Of a stretch of 40,412 nucleotides of DNA, positions 1 through 7,258 are shown piece after piece. The notes under the pieces were generated by a model. It worked only from the letters and a program-made list of their open reading frames with translations, searched no databases and was not told the origin of the DNA. The position numbers and the translations under genes were made by a program. The first letter of the stretch is position 1, and every line of letters begins with the position of its first letter. This stretch comes from JAPLDB01 sp038230515 (lineage in GTDB: Bacteria; Bacteroidota; Bacteroidia; AKYH767-A; 2013-40CM-41-45): contig JBBRND010000035.1 of assembly GCA_038230515.1 (NCBI GenBank), positions 1-40,412 of the forward strand, in the 5' to 3' direction.

Positions 1-50
1 CGGCACAAAAAGAAAACGCATAACAATTTTTTTTTGATGATTATATTTTT

Positions 51-77
51 CCCGCCCCGTAAGGCGGGTTTTTTTTT
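51..77 (+). terminator. Rho-independent terminator at the left edge
   Basis: CCCGCC (51-56) pairs with GGCGGG (63-68) around a six-base loop, followed by nine T. It would end a gene entering from the left. One frame closes at a TAA at 21-23 after only six visible codons, which may be the tail of that gene, but this is too short to identify. Between here and about 210 I see no gene, only four short ATTCGC words (about 116-170). Confidence 0.8.
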
Positions 78-211
78 GCCCCTGTTTTTTTTTAATACTC
101 ACCTGCACACACCTTCATTCGCAAAACTTGGCCGTCCACTCACTTATTCGCAACCATTCGCCATTCGCACAACCCCCATCTCCTAAATTTCTGTTAAACT
201 CCATCTCATAA

Positions 212-243
212 TTGCTTGCTACCTTATTTTTAGTTTAGCTTTG
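212..243 (+). promoter_or_regulatory. Bacteroidota-type promoter for the metal-uptake operon
   Basis: TAGCTTTG at 236-243 matches the -7 consensus TAnnTTTG of Bacteroidota. A TTG at 212-214 lies 21 bases upstream, within the usual spacing for the -33 element. The predicted start of transcription is about 5-10 bases before the GTG of the first gene, so the leader would be very short. I see no clear Zur-type dyad over it. Confidence 0.45.
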
Positions 244-254
244 CCCACCATAAA

Positions 255-581
255 GTGAAACCGCTGCAACGCATATCCTCTTTCTTTCTTCTGGTCGTGC
301 TTTTGTTTTCTGTGGCACCCAAAGAACTGTTGCACGAATTTTTTCACGCACACGAATCCGTTGATGTCGTTTGTCATGATAGCTGCGCCCATCACCTAAG
401 CGCGCAACATCAGCACTGCGATTTACTTCAACTAACCACTCCACCGCTTTACAATCCCGTCAGCAGTTTTTCTTTTTCATCACCATCTGTGTCCTGCTTT
501 CAACGTGTCGAAAGCATCCGCACCTACCGCTTCTCCACTTCTGCTTTTCTCTTTTTCAGAGGTCCACCCTCGCTTAGTTGA
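255..581 (+). CDS. Small exported His/Cys-rich protein at the head of a metal-uptake operon
   Basis: The 108-residue product starts with a hydrophobic signal-like segment (residues about 8-22). Residues 27-55 then hold a dense set of possible metal ligands (HEFFHAH, CHDSCAHH, HQHC). The GTG start is the only ordinary start after the in-frame TAG at 231-233. Small exported proteins of this kind precede metal-transport outer-membrane proteins in Bacteroidota, and here it precedes a barrel, a binding protein and a permease. I infer a periplasmic or surface metal-binding or sensing role. I do not recognise a named family, and the second half has no visible motif beyond an aromatic and Ser-rich composition. 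Confidence 0.6.
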   Translation: MKPLQRISSFFLLVVLLFSVAPKELLHEFFHAHESVDVVCHDSCAHHLSAQHQHCDLLQLTTPPLYNPVSSFSFSSPSVSCFQRVESIRTYRFSTSAFLFFRGPPSLS

Positions 582-663
582 TTTTTTCTCAGAACATCTG
601 TTCTGATCGGAGAGCCATGCGGTTCTCATGATTTATTATTTTCATTCATCAACTCTAATTTCA

Positions 664-1818
664 ATGATCAGACAACTATTTCTATTTATCTTATGCCTTG
701 TGCTGTTCCACCGCGCCACAGCACAGGTTGAAAGCACAGCAGCAGATTCACTTCTGTTGCTGCAGATTCAAAATCAAATGGCGCAAACAAATCCTACACC
801 CGCACCCGTGCAGCAGCGCACATCTCCTTCCACCAATCCCGACATCAGCGTAATCGGAGATTTCCGCGGAATCTATCAAAGCAATTACACGCGCAATTTT
901 GACGCGAACATGCACGAAACAGAATTCTCATTTCAATCCACCGTTGATCCGTATGCGAAAGCGGATTTCTTTTATTCAGTAAGCCGCGATGCCCACACCG
1001 GAGAATTTAAAGGTGAGATAGAAGAAGGTTACCTCACCACGCTTTCTCTTCCCGCACATCTTCAATTGAAAGCAGGAAAATTCAAACAGCAATTCGGTCG
1101 AATCAATTCCGTTCACCCACACGCGCTCGCATTTGTTGACATGCCGAATGCCTACGTGCGTTTCTTCGGAGAAGAAGGATTGAATGACGAAGGGTTTTCG
1201 CTGAGCTGGCTGTTACCCAATCATTCATTCTTCCAGGAACTAACCGTTGAAGAAACTGACGGTCCGCGCGACAATCCCAGCTTTGCGCGCAGCGTGAAGA
1301 ATCATTATCAAACCACGGGCCGCTTTAAAAACTTCTGGGACTTAAGCGATAATGCTACACTGGAATTCGGTCTCTCCGCAGCTACCGGAGCAAACATCAC
1401 GGAGCATACAACAAACGTTGGTGCCGTTGACCTCACTTACAAATGGAAGCCCGTAAAATTCAACACCTACAAATCGTTCACGTTTCAGAATGAATTTTAT
1501 TACAGCAATGCAAAGTTCGACAGCAGCACGGTAAACGCTCTTGGGTTTTATTCACTCATCAATGTGCAGGTTTCCAAGCGCTCGTTTGTAACCGCTCGCT
1601 ATGATTACACGAATAAACCAACATCGGCACAGTTTGTGGAACAGGCAGTGAGTGCTACGTTAGGATGGTATGCTACCGAGTTTCAGAAAATAGAATTGCA
1701 GGGAAAATATACAACGGCAAATGAGTCGGATGAAGCAAATAATTTTGAGAAACAAGTCTATCAGGTTTTCCTCCGATGGATTTTTGTAATCGGAACACAT
1801 GGGGCGCATCAGTATTAA
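664..1818 (+). CDS. Outer-membrane beta-barrel protein of the metal-uptake operon
   Basis: From the ATG at 664 the product has 384 residues. It begins with a typical signal peptide ending ATAQ (about residue 21), which is why I prefer this start to the ATG 36 bases upstream. After a Pro/Gln-rich linker, residues about 60-384 alternate polar and hydrophobic residues with many aromatic girdle positions and repeated strand-turn-strand units, as in porin-like barrels. There is no TonB plug domain, so this is not a TonB-dependent receptor. It ends in a His-containing tail with a terminal aromatic (HGAHQY). Its position 41 bases before the metal-binding protein suggests it lets metal or metal complexes cross the outer membrane. 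The substrate is inferred from context only. Confidence 0.65.
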   Translation: MIRQLFLFILCLVLFHRATAQVESTAADSLLLLQIQNQMAQTNPTPAPVQQRTSPSTNPDISVIGDFRGIYQSNYTRNFDANMHETEFSFQSTVDPYAKADFFYSVSRDAHTGEFKGEIEEGYLTTLSLPAHLQLKAGKFKQQFGRINSVHPHALAFVDMPNAYVRFFGEEGLNDEGFSLSWLLPNHSFFQELTVEETDGPRDNPSFARSVKNHYQTTGRFKNFWDLSDNATLEFGLSAATGANITEHTTNVGAVDLTYKWKPVKFNTYKSFTFQNEFYYSNAKFDSSTVNALGFYSLINVQVSKRSFVTARYDYTNKPTSAQFVEQAVSATLGWYATEFQKIELQGKYTTANESDEANNFEKQVYQVFLRWIFVIGTHGAHQY

Positions 1819-1859
1819 AAAAGTAATAAGAACAGAGTATTAAGAAAGACAAAATTAAA

Positions 1860-2765
1860 ATGAAAAGAAAAATAAATATCTCCATCATTGCTTTGTGCAT
1901 GATGATGACGAATGTGTTCGCAGGAACCATTCGTGTAGTTACCACTACACAGGATTTGAAGAGTATTGCCGAACTCATTGGCGGAAATAAAATAGATGCG
2001 TTTGGCATCGCAACAGGTTATCAGAATCCTCACTTTGTTGATCCGAAGCCGAGTTACATTGTCAAGCTCTCGAATGCTGATGTGTTTGTAACTGTTGGTC
2101 TCGATCTTGAAACAGGTTGGTCGCCTCCGTTGCTAAACAGTTCCCGCAATCCGAAAATTCAAAAAGGAAGCCCGGGCTATGTGGATGCTTCCATCGGTGT
2201 TACGTTACAACAGGTTCCTTCAAGCATCAACCGCGGAGAAGGTGATATTCATATCTACGGAAACCCCCACTACTGGCTTGACCCAATGAACGGAAAACAA
2301 ATCGCAAAAAATATTTGCGATGGCTTGTCAAGAGTTTCCCCGGAGAATAAAACGTTCTTCGAAGCAAACCTGAAAACATTTGATGAAACGATTGATCAGA
2401 AATTAAAAATCTGGAACGCGCAAATGTTGAAGTACAAAGGAAGCAAGGTGATTGCGTATCACAACGAGTGGTGCTATTTCGAAAACCGTTTCGGTTTGCA
2501 GATCGTTGACTTCCTCGAACCCAAACCGGGCATTCCTCCAACTCCTGCGCAGCTTGTAAAAATTATCGGTGAAGTAAAAAGCAATTCCATTAAAGTAATT
2601 ATTTCTTCTCCGTACTTCACCACTTCTTCAAGCGATGTGGTTGCCAAACAAACCGGAGCGAAAGTTTTGACACTTGCAACTTCGGTAGGTGCATTCGATC
2701 AGATAAAAAATTATTACGATGTGTTTGATTACAATATTGCGCAGTTGATCGCTGCCTTAAAGTGA
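1860..2765 (+). CDS. Metal ABC transporter substrate-binding protein, ZnuA/TroA family
   Basis: This 301-residue periplasmic protein has a signal peptide (residues 1 to about 21, ending VFAG) followed by the IRVVTTTQDLKSIAE start typical of cluster A-I metal-binding proteins. The likely metal-ligand histidines stand in their usual contexts: His58 (QNPHFVDPKPS), His137 (GNPHYWLDP) and His201 (AYHNEWCYF). The long His-rich loop of enterobacterial ZnuA is missing. The family binds zinc or manganese and delivers it to a ZnuB-type permease, which is the next gene. Zinc is more likely than manganese given the His/Cys-rich protein upstream, but the sequence does not settle this. A palindromic repeat lies directly after its stop. 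Confidence 0.85.
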   Translation: MKRKINISIIALCMMMTNVFAGTIRVVTTTQDLKSIAELIGGNKIDAFGIATGYQNPHFVDPKPSYIVKLSNADVFVTVGLDLETGWSPPLLNSSRNPKIQKGSPGYVDASIGVTLQQVPSSINRGEGDIHIYGNPHYWLDPMNGKQIAKNICDGLSRVSPENKTFFEANLKTFDETIDQKLKIWNAQMLKYKGSKVIAYHNEWCYFENRFGLQIVDFLEPKPGIPPTPAQLVKIIGEVKSNSIKVIISSPYFTTSSSDVVAKQTGAKVLTLATSVGAFDQIKNYYDVFDYNIAQLIAALK

Positions 2766-2796
2766 CACTCTCCCAACCCTTTCAAAAGGAGAGGGC
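2766..2796. repeat. GC-rich palindromic repeat, copy 1 (intergenic)
   Basis: CTCTCC (2768-2773) pairs with GGAGAG (2788-2793) in a 30-base element starting right after the stop codon of the binding-protein gene. It shares the CCCTCTCC/GGAGAGGG theme with copies at 3346-3380, 7869-7916 and 10020-10049. Confidence 0.6.
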
Positions 2797-2840
2797 GCAA
2801 AATCGAAAACAATAAACTGTAAGCCATAAACTGATTTCTT

Positions 2841-3707
2841 ATGTTCGAAATGTTTCAACTTGATTTTATGACGCAGGCATTTGTGCTCAGCGTTATTGTA
2901 GGCATAGTTCTCTCTTATCTCGGAGTGCATGTGGTTGGCAGAGGCATCGTGTTTGTTGATCTCGCCCTCGGACAAATTTCTTCGCTCGGAGTTGCCTTCA
3001 GCGATTACATTGGCAAGGGAAAAACCACAATACCGATTCTCTTCACGCTGCTTGGCGCTTTCCTGATGTCTTTCATTCACATCAAAGACAAGCGACTGAA
3101 ACTCGAAGCCATCATAGGGATTATTTATGCAGTGGCATCGGCAGTTACCGTTATGTTGATTTCAAAAACGCCACACGGTGATTCTGATATTCAGGAAGTG
3201 CTCTTTGGAAATATTCTTTCCGTCAGTTGGGAACAGATTCAACTTGTGGGAATTATTTTCGGAATAATTGCGTTGCTGCACATTTTCTTTTACAAAAAAT
3301 TTCAGATGGTAACAGAAAGCTTTGCAAGTGTGAACACTGCGAGCTTACCTCCGACCCCTCTCCAAAAGAGGGGGGGGGAAATAGGTGCATTCCGTTTGTG
3401 GAACTTTTTGTTTTATATTTCGATAGGACTGAGCATCGTATTTGCCGTGCGCATCAGCGGAGTAATTCCGGTGTTTTCATTTCTCATCATTCCTGCAGTT
3501 GCAGCCATCATGATGGCTAGAAAAAACATGTTGGTTGTCATCATCGCAGCAGTCATCAGTGTCCTCGGTGCATTCTTCGGATTGAATGTGTCTTACAAAT
3601 ATGATTTCCCTGCGGGTTCTTCCATCGTTGCTTTGCTCGGGGGACTGTTCTTACTTGTTTCAATCTATTACGTGATCAAATCGTTTGCAAAAAAACAGGA
3701 AGGGTAG
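2841..3707 (+). CDS. Metal ABC transporter permease, ZnuB/TroC family
   Basis: This 288-residue inner-membrane protein has about eight hydrophobic segments and the family's hallmark start (YLGVHVVGRGIVFVDLALGQISSLG). A second conserved block, FAVRISGVIPVFSFLIIPAVAA, lies in its second half. It would carry Zn or Mn from the preceding binding protein into the cytoplasm. No ATP-binding subunit is encoded beside it, so the ATPase must come from elsewhere or from left of the window. Residues about 169-182 (LPPTPLQKRGGEIG) come from an inserted palindromic repeat in the loop before WNFLFYISIG, and they include a run of nine G (3370-3378). The reading frame is intact here, but a change in the G run would break it. 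The stop is 9 bases from the end of the convergent pyruvate carboxylase gene. Confidence 0.85.
   Translation: MFEMFQLDFMTQAFVLSVIVGIVLSYLGVHVVGRGIVFVDLALGQISSLGVAFSDYIGKGKTTIPILFTLLGAFLMSFIHIKDKRLKLEAIIGIIYAVASAVTVMLISKTPHGDSDIQEVLFGNILSVSWEQIQLVGIIFGIIALLHIFFYKKFQMVTESFASVNTASLPPTPLQKRGGEIGAFRLWNFLFYISIGLSIVFAVRISGVIPVFSFLIIPAVAAIMMARKNMLVVIIAAVISVLGAFFGLNVSYKYDFPAGSSIVALLGGLFLLVSIYYVIKSFAKKQEG
3346..3380. repeat. GC-rich palindromic repeat, copy 2, inserted in frame in the permease gene
   Basis: CCCCTCT (3355-3361) pairs with AGAGGGG (3367-3373), and the right arm runs on into nine G (3370-3378). It encodes about 14 residues that ZnuB-type permeases do not usually have at this loop. The arms match the intergenic copies, which supports insertion rather than ordinary coding divergence. 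Confidence 0.6.
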
Positions 3708-3715
3708 AGAGTTAT

Positions 3716-6700
3716 TTATTTTGCTTCCATCACCAAATCTTCTGCTTCCACCATTGTGCCTTCTTTGAGTGTGATAGTGAAGACGGATAAATCCCTTGGA
3801 GCGGTGATAGTTGTTTCCATCTTCATGGCTTCAATCGTAAAGAGTGGAGTGTTCTTCTTTACGGCATCCCCCTGCTTCACAAAAATTTTAGATAGCCGAC
3901 CTTGCAGCGGAGCGCCCAATTGACTTTCTCCTGATGCCTTTGCGTTCTGAACTTTTTTCACCAACGCTTTTTTATCTGTGACTTCAATTTGTCTTGTCTG
4001 TCCGTTCAACCGGAAATACACGCTGCGCTTTCCTTCATCATCAATGAAACTTCCGACATAAAGCAAACGAATCAGTAAAGTTTTTCCCTCACCGATGTTC
4101 ACCATAATTTCTTCATTCGGTTTCATGCCGTAGAAAAACGGTGGAGTGGGAATCATGCTCACATCGCCATGCTTTGTTTTGAACTGATAGTATTCTTCAA
4201 AAACCTTTGGATAAAATTTGTAAGAAAGAAAATCGAGAAACGACTGGTAGTTGTCAAATTTTTTCTGGAACTCCTGGAACTCTAAAACAAAATCAATCGG
4301 AGTGAGATGAGCATTCGGCAAATCGGTGTATGGCTTTTCATCTTTGAGAATAATTTTCTGCAACACTACAGGCCAACCACCATGGGGCTGACCGAGATCG
4401 CCCTTGAACATTGTCTTCACACTCTCAGGAAAAGAAAGCGAATCACCTTTCGCAAGTATATCTTCTTTCGTAAGATTTTGGGTTACCATAAACATCGCCA
4501 TGTCGCCAACAACTTTACTTGAAGGTGTTACTTTCACAATGTCACCGAAAAGCTGGTTCACATCTTCGTATGCCTGCTTGATGTCGTCCATACGTTCTGC
4601 GAGCCCGAGCGAAATAGCTTGCGGCTTAAGATTGGAATACTGTCCTCCTGGAATTTCATGCTTGTAAACTTCTGCAGTGCTCGCCATCAATCCACTTTCA
4701 AACGGATAATAGTAGTCGCGCACATTTTCCCAGTAGTTGCTGAATGAATTTAGCGATTCAATATTGTAATCTACCTCATGCTTTGTATTCTTCAACGCTT
4801 CGACCAGCGTGTTGAAGTTTGGTTGAGAAGTTAGTCCGCTCAGTGAACTCAACGCAACATCCACTACATCTACTCCGGCTTCAATTGCTTTCAAATAGGT
4901 GGCGAGTTGAATTCCCGATGTATCATGTGTGTGAAGATGGATCGGAATTTTAATTGTGTTCTTTAATTCCTTGATAAGAATTTCTGCTGCATAAGGTTTG
5001 AGCAAACCTGCCATGTCTTTAATGGCAAGAATGTGTGCGCCCGCATTCTCTAATTGTTTTGCGAGATCAAGATAATACTGAAGAGAAAATTTCCTCCGTT
5101 TCGGATCCATGATGTCGCCTGTGTAGCAAATGCACGCTTCTGCAATCCCGCCTGTGTGATTGCGCACAGCATTGATGCTAACTTCCATGCTCTTGATCCA
5201 GTTGAGCGAATCGAAAATTCTGAAGACATCCACACCGTTTTCAAAACTCTTCTCAATAAATTTCTCTACGAGATTATCAGGATACGAAGTGTAGCCCACA
5301 GCATTCGAGCCACGGATCAACATCTGCAACAAAACATTTGGTATTGCTGAACGCAACAACTGCAAGCGCTTCCACGGGTCTTCGTGAAGAAATCTCAATG
5401 CCACATCAAACGTAGCACCGCCCCACACTTCCATTGAAAATAATTGCGGATGATGCTGCGCAAAACTTTCCGCCACGCGAAGCATGTCAATTGTACGCAC
5501 GCGTGTTGCAAGCAATGACTGATGAGCATCGCGCATCGTACAATCAGTAAACTGCACTTTCTTTTGTTCCTTCAACCACACAGTAAACTTCTCTGCACCG
5601 AGATGATCAAGCAATTGCTTTGTTCCTGCCAATGGTTTTTTATTCGGATCGAATACCGGAACTTTCGGTGTCTGAAATATGCGCGTGGTATCTATTTTAT
5701 TTACATCAGGATTTCCGTTCACCAATACATCAGCGAGGTAAGAAAGAATTTTTGTTCCGCGATCTTGTTTTGCTTTTACATCAAAAAGATCAGGATGTTT
5801 TTCAATAAAGCGAACAGTTACTTCTCCTTTTTCAAAAACAGGATGATGAATTACATTTTCAAGAAAAGAAATATTGGTTTTTACTCCGCGGATGCGAAAC
5901 TCTGTAAGCGCTCGATGAAGCCGAGCTATGGCTCCTTTCAGGGTTCTTCCTTTTGCCGTAATCTTCACCAGCATGGAATCGAAGAAGGGAGAAACTTTTA
6001 CACCCTGGTAAGAACTTCCTTCATCCAATCGAATTCCATAACCACCTGCATGACGGTATGCCACGATGGTTCCGTAGTCAGGTTTGAAATTATTCTGTGG
6101 ATCTTCTGTTGTAATGCGACACTGAATAGCAAATCCATCGCAATGAATCTGCTGCTGATTTTGAATGTCAATGCTCGGTGAATTCAATGGCTCTCCATCT
6201 GCAATTAATATTTGCGAGCGAACTAAATCAATGCGCGTTACTTCTTCTGTAACCGTATGTTCAACTTGTATGCGAGGATTTACTTCGATGAAGTAAACAT
6301 TCTCGTCTTTGTCAACAAGGAATTCAGCAGTGCCTGCGTTGTCGTAGTTTACCGTGCGGGCAATCTTGAGTGCGTAATCGTAAAGCTTATTTTTAGTTTC
6401 CTGCTTCAGGTTTGGAGCCGGAGCAATTTCAACGACCTTCTGAAATCTGCGCTGCACACTGCAATCGCGCTCGAAGAGATGCACAATATTTCCGTGTTGA
6501 TCTCCGAGTATCTGCACTTCGATATGCTTGGGATCGTCAATAAATTTTTCAATGAAGATGGTATCGTCACCAAAAGCATTTCCCGCTTCCCGCCTTGCTT
6601 CATTAAAAGTTTTTTCTAACTCATCCTCCTTGTGAATCACCCTCATGCCACGACCACCGCCACCAGCACTCGCTTTGAAGATGATGGGAAAACCAATCCG

Positions 6701-7156
6701 CTTTGCTTCACTCATTGCAAGTTCAGGTGAAGAAAGTTTTTCTTTGTTGTCTTCAATAACGGGAACACCGCATGAACGCGCTACTTCTTTCGAGCGCACT
6801 TTATCTCCGAGCGCATCCATTGCTTCGGCAGAAGGGCCGATGAAGATAATTCCTTCTTCCTTGCAGCGCCTCACAAACGTTACATTCTCCGAGAGAAAAC
6901 CATAACCGGGATGAATAGCATTTATCTTTTGCGCTTTTGCCGTGCGGATGATTTCTTCAATGTCAAGATACGGTTTGAGTGGATCGTCATTGTTTCCGAT
7001 CTGATATGCTTCATCGGCTTTGAAGCGGTGAAGTGAGTATCGATCCTCGTACGTAAACATGGCCACCGTGCGGATGCCAAGCTCCGATGCAGCGCGCAAC
7101 ACTCGAATGGCAATCTCGCCACGATTGGCGACAAGCAGTTTCTTAATCTTATTCAT
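3716..7156 (-). CDS. pyc: Pyruvate carboxylase, single-chain
   Basis: This enzyme makes oxaloacetate from pyruvate, bicarbonate and ATP to refill the TCA cycle. The 1146 residues match the usual length and domain order. The biotin carboxylase ATP-grasp domain (residues 1 to about 450) has its glycine loop GGGGRGM at 165-171. The carboxyltransferase TIM barrel (about 530-830) starts at FTDCTMRDAHQSLLATR and holds IKDMAGLLKP. The C-terminal biotin carrier domain has EAMKMET, with the biotinylated Lys at residue 1112. It lies convergent to the metal permease gene and just downstream of the DUF255 gene on the same strand, with a gap of about 100 bases that carries a short dyad. Whether it has its own promoter is not clear. 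Confidence 0.97.
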   Translation of the reverse strand: MNKIKKLLVANRGEIAIRVLRAASELGIRTVAMFTYEDRYSLHRFKADEAYQIGNNDDPLKPYLDIEEIIRTAKAQKINAIHPGYGFLSENVTFVRRCKEEGIIFIGPSAEAMDALGDKVRSKEVARSCGVPVIEDNKEKLSSPELAMSEAKRIGFPIIFKASAGGGGRGMRVIHKEDELEKTFNEARREAGNAFGDDTIFIEKFIDDPKHIEVQILGDQHGNIVHLFERDCSVQRRFQKVVEIAPAPNLKQETKNKLYDYALKIARTVNYDNAGTAEFLVDKDENVYFIEVNPRIQVEHTVTEEVTRIDLVRSQILIADGEPLNSPSIDIQNQQQIHCDGFAIQCRITTEDPQNNFKPDYGTIVAYRHAGGYGIRLDEGSSYQGVKVSPFFDSMLVKITAKGRTLKGAIARLHRALTEFRIRGVKTNISFLENVIHHPVFEKGEVTVRFIEKHPDLFDVKAKQDRGTKILSYLADVLVNGNPDVNKIDTTRIFQTPKVPVFDPNKKPLAGTKQLLDHLGAEKFTVWLKEQKKVQFTDCTMRDAHQSLLATRVRTIDMLRVAESFAQHHPQLFSMEVWGGATFDVALRFLHEDPWKRLQLLRSAIPNVLLQMLIRGSNAVGYTSYPDNLVEKFIEKSFENGVDVFRIFDSLNWIKSMEVSINAVRNHTGGIAEACICYTGDIMDPKRRKFSLQYYLDLAKQLENAGAHILAIKDMAGLLKPYAAEILIKELKNTIKIPIHLHTHDTSGIQLATYLKAIEAGVDVVDVALSSLSGLTSQPNFNTLVEALKNTKHEVDYNIESLNSFSNYWENVRDYYYPFESGLMASTAEVYKHEIPGGQYSNLKPQAISLGLAERMDDIKQAYEDVNQLFGDIVKVTPSSKVVGDMAMFMVTQNLTKEDILAKGDSLSFPESVKTMFKGDLGQPHGGWPVVLQKIILKDEKPYTDLPNAHLTPIDFVLEFQEFQKKFDNYQSFLDFLSYKFYPKVFEEYYQFKTKHGDVSMIPTPPFFYGMKPNEEIMVNIGEGKTLLIRLLYVGSFIDDEGKRSVYFRLNGQTRQIEVTDKKALVKKVQNAKASGESQLGAPLQGRLSKIFVKQGDAVKKNTPLFTIEAMKMETTITAPRDLSVFTITLKEGTMVEAEDLVMEAK

Positions 7157-7204
7157 GAAAAATAGTCCCCGTTTAGTTTCTTCAAAGGTGACTAAAGAAA
7201 ATGC

Positions 7205-7221
7205 AGTGCTTTGAAAGCGCT
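7205..7221. promoter_or_regulatory. Short dyad upstream of the pyruvate carboxylase gene
   Basis: AGTGCTTT (7205-7212) and AAAGCGCT (7214-7221) are inverted around one base with a single mismatch, about 50 bases upstream of the pyc start. No T run follows on either strand, so a terminator is unlikely. It could be an operator, but chance cannot be excluded. Confidence 0.2.
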
Positions 7222-7258
7222 GGAAGTGTTTTAAACAGAAAAGTGTGGATGGGAAAAA

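Noticed and set aside
1..23. Tail of a gene entering from the left
   Set aside because: Only six codons before a TAA are visible, and that is too short to call, though the terminator at 51-77 fits such a gene.
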